Source: Rostrohypoxylon terebratum
Lineage: Eukaryota > Ascomycota > Sordariomycetes > Xylariales > Hypoxylaceae
Length of the DNA stretch: 64,000 bases
Assembly: GCA_022497145.1 (NCBI GenBank)
Contig: MU385924.1
Location: 1-64,000 of the forward strand
Reading direction: 5' to 3'
Below, piece after piece: positions 45,816 through 57,310 of this stretch. The stretch's first letter is position 1. Every line of letters begins with the position of its first letter. Below the pieces are notes generated by a model, which was given only the letters and a program-made list of their open reading frames with translations, had not been told where the DNA came from and did no database searches. The translations under genes and the position numbers were made by a program.

Positions 45816-47880
45816 ATGGATCGAAAACTGGATGATTTGTTGAGCCGACCCCTCTACGGTATGAATGATCACTCTACCTAATGTCGCAAAACGTTATACT
45901 AGAATCTCTTCTAATCTTGCATCCCACCACGTAGTCTACGATCTACCCGATCAGGTCCTTAACACTCTCTCTTTAAGACACGACGCCGCCGCTACCGACA
46001 CCGAAGCGCATAGGATAGAAGAAGAGTCTGCTAAGCCAGAGTCGCAGACACAAGATGCACCTGGTAGCCCATCGGTAGTGGGCTCACAGTCGTGCTCGCT
46101 ATGCGCCCTCTCGTTTGCATCGGTACAAGACCAACGCAGCCACCTGAAGTCGGACTTTCACCACTACAACCTGAAACAAAAACTTCGAGGGAAGGGTTCT
46201 GTCACCGAGATCGAATTCGAGAAGCTGATTGCGGACCTCGACGAAAGTCTTTCCGGTTCCGACTCTCCTGATTCCGACGAGGATGAAGATGACGAGAAGG
46301 AGAGCAATCTCTTAACGACGCTCTTGAAGAAGCAGGCCACGCTAGCCGACAAGAAGAATGGTAGTAATAGAGATGGCTACCAAGAAGAGAATGAAGACGA
46401 ATATTCTTCTAAAAGACAGAGAGGTGGTGGCGCACAGCCATTACTATGGTTCAGCTCATCCATACTCCCCCAAAATAGCTATTTTGGCATATATCGTGTT
46501 ATATTCAAACTGGAAGAATCTAGAGACGAAAATAACATTGTTGAGATAATCAGAAAGAAGCAACTGCAGCCAGTACCTATACCCAAACCTGGCCCAGACG
46601 GAAACTTCGCACCCGCCGTCTATAAGGGACCACACATATTCCTCTGCATGATCGGAGGCGGCCACTTCGCAGCTATGGTAGTTTCTCTGGCACCGCGGCA
46701 AACAAAGCATGGATCGACAGGTCCCTTGAATAGAGAAGCCACGGTTCTAGCTCACAAAACATTTCACAGATACACCACGAGGAGAAAACAAGGTGGCTCG
46801 CAGTCAGCAAACGACAATGCAAAGGGAAATGCGCATTCGGCGGGATCTAGTATTCGTCGGTATAACGAACAAGCGTTGACGGACGAGGTTCGATTACTAT
46901 TGCAAGACTGGAAAGGCCTGCTGGACACATCGGAACTGCTGTTCATTCGAGCGACAGGAGCCCCGAACCGAAGAACACTATTCGGCCCTTACGATGGCCA
47001 AGTCTTGCGAGCCAACGACCCACGGATACGAGGGTTTCCCTTCAGCACACGACGCGCAACACAAAATGAGCTGATGCGGTCTTTCATCGAGCTAACGCGG
47101 TTAAAAGTGCGCGAGATCGACCCAAACCAACAAGTCAAATCACGGGAGGAACCACCAACGAAAACCGCTTCTTCCAAGCCAGCTAAACCAGCGGCCCCCA
47201 AGCTAACAGAGGAAGAGGAAACAGCACTACTCCATACATCACAACTGCAAGCCTTCATCCGCCGATCCAAACTCCCGGCTCTCCTATCCTACCTCAAAAG
47301 CAACGACGTACCGGCGGACTTCCTCTTCCAGCCCGCAGACTCGCCGCAAAACCACCACGCGCCCACGCCCCTCCACCTAGCCGCGAACCAGAACTCGGCA
47401 CCGCTCGTCCTCGGGCTACTCGTCAAAGGAGGCGCGGACCCGACGCGCGAGAACAGGGAAGGCAAGACGGCGTTCGAGCTCGCGGGCGACAGGGCAACGC
47501 GCGACGCCTTCCGCGTCGCGCGCTCCGAGCTCGGCGAGGGGATGTGGGATTGGGACGCCGCGCACGTGCCGCCGGCGCTTTCCAAGGCGGATGCCGAGAG
47601 GCGCGACGAGCGGGAGCGGAAGGAGGCCGAGGCGAAGGAGGCGGAGAGGCGGAAGGCGGAGGAGTTGCGGCTTCGGAGCGAGGGCCCCAAGGTGCCTGAT
47701 GCGGGCGTCGGGAGGGGGGGCAGGGGGAAGGGGCTGCTGGATGCTGGCGTGAGGAAGTCGGCGCAGGAGAAGAGGGAGGAGGAGGCGAGGGGGTTGACGC
47801 CTGAGCAGAGGGCCAGGTTGGAAAGGGAGAGGAGGGCGAGAGCGGCGGAGGAGAGGTTTAGGAGGATTAGGGGGGGATAG
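45816..47880 (+). CDS. VMS1: Vms1/ANKZF1 peptidyl-tRNA release factor
   Basis: Vms1 frees nascent chains from stalled 60S ribosomes by cutting peptidyl-tRNA and binds Cdc48/p97. Two exons (45816-45858, 45935-47880) give 662 residues; splicing makes LLSRPLYVYDLPDQVLNTL. A C2H2-type finger follows: SCSLCALSFASVQDQRSHLKSDFHHYNL. The VLRF1 release domain begins near 250 (GGGHFAAMVVSLAPRQ). It contains KQGGSQSANDNAKGNAHSAG, with the conserved Gln at about 304, the position held to be catalytic in Vms1. Ankyrin-like repeats lie at about 490-535 (PLHLAANQNSAPLVLGLLVK). A Lys/Glu/Arg-rich coiled coil follows. A C-terminal RERRARAAEER exactly fits the VCP-interacting motif R-x5-A-A-x2-R. Confidence 0.94.
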
Positions 47881-48120
47881 CGTTGTGGAGACTGGGAATC
47901 TGGGAACCTGGGATAGACCCATTTTAGTGTGGTTTTATACAGTTACTACCTATTCGTAGGTCCTAGGCAATATACTTAAACCTAAGAAAAACAACAACCT
48001 TATCAACTAAGCAGAATCATCGTAAACCACGGATCCAGGAAGCATAGCGTTATTATGCTTCAAGTTATTTTTTACGCTTTATAAAATCATGAAATGTTAC
48101 GATTTATTAAAAATTTATTT

Positions 48121-48649
48121 TTAAGGTAGCAGCGTGGTATCTCGAGGGTTCTCGTACTTGCGGGGACCGGGACTTGTGTGATCCTCGATGAACGGAGGCT
48201 CGGCATCCCAGCCATGGAGGTTGTGTTGCGAGGCAACGTGCTTGTTGATGGTCCCGCGGAACTCCAAGCTGACGTTTTTCGCAACGGAGCTTGCCTTGCC
48301 GTAGTCCACAAGCAATACCGGGAGATCCGCCTTGTGGTGGGCCGTTTTCGGATCATAGGCGTCGTGGAAAACTTCGAAGACTAAGATGTCTAGTTGTGGC
48401 CACTTCTGGACCGCGATAAGTCGGCTTTCCTCCGAGGGGACCTGTAAGATGGAACATGTGTCGAAAACAACTTGTTGATGTGGAGCGGAATAGAGAGGCG
48501 ATTTCCTCCGGAGAAAGACAGCAATCCGAGTGGGTACTCGGGTTTCCAGGAGATCCCTGGCAGACTAGCATGTTGTGAGAAATGTACGCTACAATGGGAT
48601 ACTTCATATTATTCACCTTTTCTACGGTCATTGGAGTTTTGGTTGCCAT
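48121..48649 (-). CDS. Small unrecognised protein, 158 aa
   Basis: Two exons (48649-48617 encoding MATKTPMTVEK; 48564-48121) with a 52-bp GT-AG intron give 158 residues. Blocks are RIAVFLRRKSPLYSAPHQQV, VPSEESRLIAVQKWPQLDIL, FEVFHDAYDPKTAHHKADLP, VLLVDYGKASSVAKNVSLEF and HGWDAEPPFIEDHTSPGPRK. No known domain, signal peptide or membrane helix is seen. The open exon, in-phase splice and balanced composition support a real gene; the function is unknown. It lies convergent to VMS1, 240 bp away. Confidence 0.6.
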
Positions 48650-48869
48650 TTTGATAGAATGGATTGATGGTCAGTGATGAATGTGTATTCTAGCACGGGA
48701 CATGACAATTGAAATACTACTATGGATAGAAAATGCGGGGACCTCAAGTAACGCACTGACCACCTTGGGAATCTCAGGGCCTAATACCCCCAGTAATACC
48801 CCTAAATTCTAATCACTCTTTCCCTGGCTGCCAGGCTGCCTGGCTACCCGACCGCCGCCTGCTTGTCTT

Positions 48870-48894
48870 CCAACCTCCAACCTCCAACCTCCAA
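48870..48894 (+). repeat. (CCAACCT)3 tandem repeat
   Basis: Three full CCAACCT units plus a partial fourth, just downstream of the microprotein candidate. Confidence 0.85.
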
Positions 48895-48901
48895 GGTTGA
48901 T

Positions 48902-49093
48902 TTATTCACTATCGGTATCGGGTGGAGTAGGGTACAGACACGACACGCAGGTCCCTTCCCGAACTAATATCCAGCTAGTAGATGCGGACATGTCGTCATG
49001 ATGGTTTCCACAATCAGTCTCCCTATACCTTGAGAACTCATGTTGGCAAGTACCCGATCTCCCCACGCAGAGTGTCTTTTTCCAGACACACAT
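48902..49093 (-). CDS. Candidate Cys-rich microprotein, 63 aa
   Basis: An ATG-started frame of 63 codons with seven cysteines. It begins MCVWKKTLCVGRSGTCQHEF, continues SRYRETDCGNHHDD and ends REGTCVSCLYPTPPDTDSE. The C/H spacing (C-x6-C-x6-C-x-H, then C-x2-H, C-x2-C) suggests metal binding rather than a secreted disulfide peptide, and there is no signal peptide. The layout recalls the Cys/His N-terminal module of fungal unknowns such as the gene at 43044-44709. It sits alone at the edge of a gene-poor stretch. It may be a real small gene or a chance frame. Confidence 0.42.
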   Translation of the reverse strand: MCVWKKTLCVGRSGTCQHEFSRYRETDCGNHHDDMSASTSWILVREGTCVSCLYPTPPDTDSE

Positions 49094-49278
49094 CTATACC
49101 AACTAATTAGTTGTTTCCTTGAATTCATGAAGTCTGAACTTACTTGGACAGCTAGGACCTAGGTACTTGCGAGCTACGGTAAAGACTTTGGAACTTTCGT
49201 AGGCAAACTTGAAGCAGCAAATTAATAGCTACCTAAAACACCAGTTTCGAGCCTAATAAAGACGGGTCTTACGATATA

Positions 49279-49298
49279 ATTTCGATTTCGATTTCGAT
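49279..49298 (+). repeat. (ATTTCG)3 microsatellite
   Basis: Three perfect ATTTCG units plus AT. Confidence 0.85.
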
Positions 49299-52200
49299 AA
49301 ACCAAAAATTGCGAGTCGATTATACTCCGTAAAAACCGAGGATTGACGAGGACGGGTCCTTGAATGTGATACCTGTTTCAACAAATAAAAGGATGCTACT
49401 CCCTTATAGTAGTACGTAAAGGGCAAGCCTCCGGCGCTACATGCCGACGCCCCCAAGCACCAAGCGTACCGCACCGCCAAACCTAGCCCAGAGGCCTGGA
49501 CCATCGGAGCCTGCTCGGTGATTTCATCCAAGTTTGTTAGCCAACTAAGTGTTTTGGGGCGGTAATGATAGGTAGGACTGATAGGCCTCCGCTTCACATT
49601 ATGCGAGGTTATAGCCTCATGTTGATCTGCAAGGCAGAATCGACATTTAAGACGCTGCCGCAGACAGAATGCAACTTAGAGCCAGTTGTAATGCCCTAAT
49701 TAAATAGGCGTGACTTGGTTTTTGGAATCCAGGATCAGGCTGCCGCTAGTACCTGAGCGTCGATGTCTACCTTCAAAAGTGTATAAAGGATGACGATGAC
49801 AGCAAAACTAACCTCAGCGGGTACGACACATCCGCCCTAGTTTGCCGTTGAGGGCTTCGTGGCATACTATCAGTCATGTGACTCACAAGCCTCGATGCAC
49901 ATATGAGCCAGAGCCTCAGGTCTAATCATTGGTAGTGGGTATATTTAAGTACCTACCTATATAGGTCTTTTTCACCAACAGAAGAAATGGTTGGGTGCCG
50001 GTCGATTGGAAGGCAGAATCACTCCTGAGTTTGCTAGGATAGCCGCATGCTCCTAGTGGTGCATGTAGGCTGGGGATTCCCTTAGAAGACGACTGCGGCT
50101 ACTGTCTGTGTCCAGTCCATGGGAGTAGATGCTGCGCAGTATACTTATCATTCTCGTTCCGTTGGACTGGTTCGCCAGTGATGATTCGTCCACAGGTTTG
50201 CAGGTTGAGCAGCTTGCGAGCCTTTGGGCGCTGATCGGCGAACATACATACAAATGGACGTAGTCAAAAGTGCCCGAGCCACCAAGGCCTCGAATACCAT
50301 CACAGCGCCACATATGATATTGGAGTATATATGGCATGCAGTGAAAGACTAGTGATGGGTGACTTGGAGATTTTGTTCGTGTATTTTAGGCAACGCTTCA
50401 AATTTAGGCATCTCCGTGAATATCGTTTCGTCATGGCCGTAGGCTCATCGTGGTATGAGGAGAAATATAGCCTGCCAACACGAGCGGCAGTCTTGTCACT
50501 CGATCGAAGCGAAGGCGTGCTCCATCCAAGCTTATCAAGCTCATCAAGCTCGAGCAACTTAGCAATCACACGCGAACAGCACACCTTAACAATGTCGACG
50601 GCGGCACAACGCATACAAGAAGAAACGCGCAAGCCGAAGGCTCGCTTACCAGTTGCCTGAGTTCGAGTCGCCACTGGAACGAGTTGGAACACCGTCACTC
50701 TACAAATGTCAAAGGCTTCTTCAGGACGCTCGCCGGACGCATGCGGGACGAGGACTTCGGACCCTCGCCGCACGGGACCGAAGCAGCTACCATGAGCCAA
50801 GGGCGCGGAGCCTCAGAGGCTTACAGAGTCTAGGTAAGCAACCCGGGGTGTGGTATCGAAGGAGACCAGCTAAAGGATTCAAGATGCTAAATATAAGGGG
50901 TCCGGGCCGGCGGGGCAGATTATGGGGATTGGAACAGCAAGCATCACCACGCCCAAAAGATGTCGAGGTGTAATTAATCCTGATGGAAGGAGGCTGGGGC
51001 ATGGCATGGACAGCGGATTCTAGGCTGGAGCTATATCTGTGGAAATTGCTTGATGCAGCTGTCAAGGAGCAGCACCTCTACCTAGCTGACTTTGGAGCAA
51101 GAGCTTGCGTTCTGAAGTCTGGGAGACTCCCAAGGCTTTTGCAAGCTATGTCTTCGCCAGGTAGCATATTCAGCCTTGAATGTTAGCAAGATGCTTGCAC
51201 AATTTTTTTTTTTTGGCGGTGTCAATGTGGATGAGGAGGACGAGGACGAGACCAGGGCAAACTGTCAGACATTCAGGCCTACTAAACCCTGCCCAGTGGA
51301 GCTGTAATACCTATTCGATGCGCTCGAGTGCCGATCATTTTGCGCAGGTGATCGATCGGGTCACCCGCAGGGCCAGCGTCATGATCGTGTAGAGACATCC
51401 TTAACCGCCGAAGGCGTTTTGGCGTTCGCAAACGCCTGCTTTGTGCAGCGCGGCATTTGGTGGAGATTAGAATGGGAATAGGAGATAGGTACCTTCTTAG
51501 GTGCCCGTTACCTATTCGGAATTCCAAAGAGACCTGTACCCGGTTTGTACGCAGTAAAATGGTCCCTCGGAAAAAAAAAAGAATAACGCCTTTCAAACAA
51601 TTAGGCATTTGTGTTAAGCGCCACGACAGCGCAATATCCCGAGCAGAGCCCAATGGAATGCTCACACAACATCCGCATAAGCAGCTAGCCTAGCCTTGTA
51701 AGACAGAAAGAAAGAGAAGAGAAAATTCCCGCTGTTGTGTCTAGGTTGACCAAGTCTAATGCCTGGCAGGCATTCCGGGTACGTTGTCCTACATCTAAGG
51801 ATCATGACGCTGTATATACAGCTACAAGCCTGCGCGCGTAAAAATAGCACTGTTGATTATCCCGAGGTCGTAGGTAAAGTACAGCAGCTCCAGCCGGAAG
51901 CTATTCGCTGGCGTCAGAAACATTCTCGGCCTCGAGCTGACCTACAGCATATTATGTGCTTGCCTGTTGAATTACTCCCTAAAACACGCTGACGGTGCAG
52001 CGAAGCTGACAGCTTCCGGCAGGTAAATACTAGTGGGCGCAAGGTACGGCTCTTTTGCAAATGAAAGGACGATGGATGCGCCATCTATCGTCAGAACGCT
52101 ATTCATCCTACGAACCGTCGCTCAACCGATTTTGGCAGGCACATTACGTACGATTTTAGCGGAAGGTTTCCTCTTCGGCGTGCGGTGGTGAGAGATTTCC

Positions 52201-54858
52201 CCTGATTCCCCTGATTATCTGCATACTGGATCTCTCTAGCGCGTGAAGGAATCCTGTCCCGCGATTGGCTTACTGTGTTTTATGTTTCCGAGAATTGCAG
52301 CTTTCCAATCTGATGACAATTGCCTGCTTACTTCCAGCATGGAATGTTTGATGGTAGAAACACAGCCACCTCCTCAAATATCTAGCTTCCTAACACTTAA
52401 GTGCATCTCTGGGAATTTGTGTCATGGTCAAAGCAGGTGGACCAACGGGAGGTATCTCCATCGTGCGGCTGCGTCTCAGATCACGGCAGCTAGAAGTTTA
52501 GTTCGTGGATCTTGGCGGCCAACCATGTGTTTTGGGACGACTGTTAGTGTAGGTTGGTTATATGCCGATCATATATGGAGATAGCCATGCAAAAGCCATG
52601 CAGACAGCATTGAAAGAACTCTCTCGGGACGCATAAATCCTATGCGAGCATGGTTCTGGGAAGTGGGAGGTTTGCGTGCGAATATGGGGAAATGGTGAAC
52701 CTATCGTGGCAGCGTGGCTACCGGGATAGTGAACACAAAGTGCTTCTGTCGGTACGGATCAATTGGCGTATTGGTATTAGCACGAAATTCTCGAAGCATA
52801 ATGGCATGGTGGCATAATTGTTACCAGGGCTGTCAGGTAACTGGTTGGCCGAAGATTCCGCAGTTTTAATGCCGATAAATCTTCCCGAAGAAAATTTAAA
52901 CAAGCTCATCACAAGATGTTTGTATCCGTGGAGTTTTTTCGAGAGCTACATTTTCAACCATCTGGATCGAATCGTAACTCCGAGTCTGCAGCAAAGATTC
53001 GATAGCGGGATGCGAGCAATCCGTCTAGATCGATCTTCGCGGCAACTTGTCTTGCTGGGGCCAGTTAGGCATTTGGCATTTATACCAATTAGACCTTGTT
53101 CCTGCAGGATTCCTGTGGTTACCATTTAGCTCCCCCCGGATCAGCGTGGAGTATTTTTATAGTGATCAACAGCGTGGCCGGCAGCCGAAAACGTGGTATG
53201 AAATTGCTTACAGCAACGCCGATCAGTATATTCCACAGTTACCTATTAATAGTTAGATCATATTCAATCCATAACCTAGTACTTCATGGAGAGCCTCAGC
53301 TAGTCGTCAAGGATGAATCGTAGGAGAGGATTTGATGTGTTTGTTATGATAGATATAACCGATGGAGGCCGCGTATCATCGCCCGTAACATTACGGCGCT
53401 GTTTAATTTCGCCTACCTACCGTAGTTGACACCCACGAAGATACTAGAATAAGTTTACCTAGTTATGTAATATCGTGCATGCCCTTTTCGTTACCCCGGA
53501 TGATTCCGTAAGTGGTGTCTTCAAGTAGTACTTAGTAGGTAGACATTAATTAAAAGGCTCCTTCTAAAAAGGAGATAGCTAATCGGTATGGTGTTGGATC
53601 TCTCGCGTTAGCAAAACCGTGTTTGTGAAAGCCGGATCCTTCGGGGTAATTGATTCAGATCGATATCTTGTTTCTGTGTCTTAAGCACATACTTGACGTA
53701 TTAGATAAGAATTCAGGTAAATCTCGGAATGCTCGCCTAGAGTGCGTCTTCGCTCGGACCTTGGACTGGAGCTAAGAAGGGTGATAGATGTTTATATGAC
53801 GGTAAAGACTCTTTTCGTCCTAGAATTACTCGTTAATCCGAAGACATATATCGCAGTTAGGTAAACTATTAGTGATCGGACCCTCCCCCCAAGATTGTTA
53901 GGTAGCGTTTGACAGCTCCGGTCTTTCGGAATCCGGTTAACGTTACTAGTGATTTACCAAAAACGGTAGTGTGCCTGGCGATCCCCTATATGTTCTAGGC
54001 CATCGGTTGGAATGATCTAGTCGATTGACCGCACAGTCTTAAATGTAATCATCAACATAATAGCTCTCGTAGCGATTCTTTAACGAGATGAAGAAGCCGA
54101 GAGTTGAACCAATATACTACATAGTAGTATGTATGTATCGGACCAACGGACTGTGCGTCTTCATGATCGTATTCCTACTTCGTGTAAGAAAATGAGCGTA
54201 TTTCTTACCAAAATGCGCTTTACCTTGAGACGGAATGAAACGGGCAACATGCGATAAGCTTGTGAAAGTTGTAGATTTCTTTGAGGATTTCTCGACTGGA
54301 TGCAAATGTTACTCACACAAACCATATCGCTATGATCTATCAGATCCCACGAGTAACAGAACGAGTGCCTATTAGGTAGGTAACGATCAGATTCCCTAAA
54401 GGGAGATAGGAAGCCAGAAGGAAGCGAAAGATGGGACGATACTGCAATCGTCGATATAGTCGCATTGATCAGGGATTGGTGTCAGGTAACGCGGGCGGCT
54501 CGTATTCGAGCCCCTGTCGATCGAATCAAGGAAGCCCCATCATCACAATTCTCTCTCGGTATCTGCCAGTCTACTAGTAGTAGTAGTGGTAGTAAATCGG
54601 ATAAGTACCCATGCGTCATATCATTCGAGACTATGATGGATATCGCCGTCAAGCTAAAAGAAAGTGTCAAAGAGATCAGACCTTTACAACGTAGAAGTGG
54701 TTCACCTGAAAGAAAAGATGAAAGTGGTGAAACCGTATTAGGCCTTGGAGGCTTTACTATGGTAAGGAAGTGGTGGGTTATTAGTGAAACAACCCTGGAG
54801 GACATCGAGTTTGGTGTTCCTTCCCGACGTATTTCCTCTTCTAGGGGACTTCGCGACT

Positions 54859-54886
54859 AACTTAGTGGTAACTTAGTGGTAACTTA
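54859..54886 (+). repeat. Direct repeat AACTTAGTGGT x2.5
   Basis: Two perfect 11-bp units followed by a partial unit AACTTA. Confidence 0.85.
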
Positions 54887-57310
54887 CATCCAGCAGTAGC
54901 AAGGAAAGCCCTAGAGGGTCTAGAGGGTCCTATCAATCCCTGCCAACTGCCCTGTTCATGGATCCAAGTAAAGCTTAGCTGACAGATCTAGCGTCCAATT
55001 AGCTCTCGCTCTAGCTGGAAAAATGCCCGAAAATCCAGTTTCCTCAGGGACATCGCACTAGTATATTCCGATTGAGGACAACCCGAGCGAGGTTGAAGAG
55101 TCTAAAAAAGTCTACACTAATGCCCCCTATTCCCCTATCCCTCGGTACGTATCTGAGATTCTGAGCAGCTAGGCAAGTTCTTTTCGAGACACTTTACAAG
55201 CCACCTCCGCTAAAATTCGATCATTGCCGTTTTTGTGCTTGGTAGATCCATCGTAGTTCCACTATCCTTCTTTTTCTACAGTCTTACAAAGCTATTACAT
55301 CAAGTTTCTTTTTCATGCTCACCTCTGAGTTGGGCTATTCATTGAGCGCATAAAGGCCTCGCGGAGCTCCGATCTGAGAATACGAAGTCTGCCTAGTTAT
55401 TAGAATTATTATACCAGTAAACCACAAGCTAAGTGAGCATGGTAGGAAATGGATAGGAGAGGGAGAAAAGAAACACAATAATATCATTCGGATTTCAATT
55501 TGTTTATTGGAACCTATAGCTATCTCAAGTTAGGTATTAATGAAAAGGCAGTGCTCAATGAGACATACATGTAGATCGCATTAAGAACCGATGGGTTGTC
55601 ACGATGATGGATGGACCCATCGCCACTACCAAGAGACTGATCGTTACAGGGAATCTCAAGATCTAATCAGTTGAGAAGAATATTCTCTCCTGGCCGAATC
55701 GGTGGTCCCACGCCCTGACAGCCCTGATCCTTGGTCGCATCTGCAACTTGACGATGGTTCTGTACCTGCGTTAGGGTCAACTCCTCTAGGCAAAGACAGA
55801 GTGGCTGTGTCTGTTTCAAGTTGAACAAAACACTACCGCTCTTACCAGTAAGGGGAGACCGAGCCAAAGAAAAAAAAGTCAGTCTCGCTTTGCTTTTGCT
55901 CTAATATTATTACCTAGTACTATGTAGGCTAAGAAGGAGATGGTAACATCTGATGACGGCGCATCTCACCAACGCCGTTCTAATTTACCCTGACCTATGT
56001 GACATTGTGAATCTCGGTTCAGCAAGCCGTCATCCCTCAAGGCTCAAGCTGACCTCAGGAAGAGCCGTGGCGACCACCTAGCACGGATATTTCTGGCAGC
56101 TTACTCTAGCAAATGTTGGTATTCCTGTGGCCAAACGCCAGCAAAGAGTTACCTACTCCTCATAGATATGTTTACCTACCTAGGTCGCTAGTAGTCCATC
56201 GAGCATGAGGGCAGGCACTTCGACTTGATTCGTGAAGAAGCCCAAATGGTACGCATAGTGGTGACTGTTCTTGGCTAAAGCCATAGCAAGCAAGGGTTAT
56301 CATTGGCCGATGAGGGCTTGCTGGGGTCGGCGTGACTGGCCTGGAATAGCGGATAGATTGCAGCTAATCCTGGGCATCCCCCTGAAAATACCACCCTAAG
56401 ATCCAAGACAACCCAGCTCGGAGCCGCGCGCTCTGTGCTCTCGAACTCGGTCCAACTGCTGTGGACCGCAAGACATTTTCGACTTCACTCTAATTCCTAG
56501 CGCACACATTCATCCGACTTCCTGCCCTCTGCCAAAGTTATGCCTTGCCTATTTCGGCTCTCGTTCTCCTGGCCCTGGCTAGAGGCCACCCTGCCGACTG
56601 GCTTTCTTGATCTTGGAACAAGGGCCAAGACCATACAAGACGCCAAGGTCAATATTGTTAACGACGGTACAAGTCATTGTGCTGTGGGCACGATATGACT
56701 GAAGGTGCTTGGTGCCACTTGTTTTCTGTGATTTATGGCTTCTAGGTGAGCTGCAGATTTGACAGTATCTTAATTGCTAATTGGGCAATTCTGAGGGCTA
56801 TTTCTAACTAGTAAAATACCACTTGTACAGGTGCGAAATTGGGTGGCGTTGGTCTCGAACCCAGTAACAATGAGAGATGTGTACGTAGGTACAAGATTAA
56901 CATTATTAACCATGGAATGTAGGTACCTAGGTAGTACGCGATTCCTTCATGGTTGCTTAGAATAAACAACCCCGGGTCGCGGCCAAGCAGGCTCGGGTCA
57001 GGATCCGCACTGCGACCTTGAAAGGTTCCTCGCCAAACGAGTGGCTCCTGGTTGCCCATCATGAGATGCTATATATGTAGGAGGCTCTCCTCCTCAATAT
57101 CTCGAGAAAGACTTGTTCTACATCATCACTTTCTTTCCTCTTAAGGTAGACATCACTGTCGCTTCTTTCTTTTCCGGAAGTCAAGGTCATTCGTTTGCTT
57201 GCTTCCTTCCATCGTTTACTTTCCCTGTTATATACAATCATTATAAGAATAACTTCATTCATTATTCTTAATCAACTATCCGTCTACTAAGGATTGAATC
57301 TTAACTCACA

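Larger units (their letters stand above)
49094..57310. other. 8.2-kb gene-poor region
   Basis: No gene could be supported. Open frames are short and mostly lack family resemblance. Candidates looked at and left uncalled are 54465-54860 (+, 131 codons) and 55667-55867 (-, 66 codons). Two overlapping frames at 52818-53129 and 53047-53256 look like a decayed gene. Contains short tandem repeats (49279-49298, 54859-54886), a T-tract near 51203-51215, a hairpin-like inverted repeat near 52068-52090 and many TACCTA/TAGGTA elements. No terminal repeats of an intact transposon were seen. A TATATAT sequence near 57069 and CT-rich DNA after it probably belong to the CFEM gene promoter. Confidence 0.5.

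Noticed and set aside
52068..52090. Inverted repeat with 10-bp arms around a 3-nt loop
   Set aside because: One short hairpin with a mismatch; no flanking gene end or duplicate copies to give it meaning.
54465..54860. 131-codon plus-strand frame
   Set aside because: ATG-started and open on both strands, but no recognisable domain, no clear splice partners and a repeat at its end; not enough support.
55667..55867. 66-codon minus-strand frame resembling a small secreted protein
   Set aside because: No signal peptide, too few regularly spaced cysteines, and no family match.
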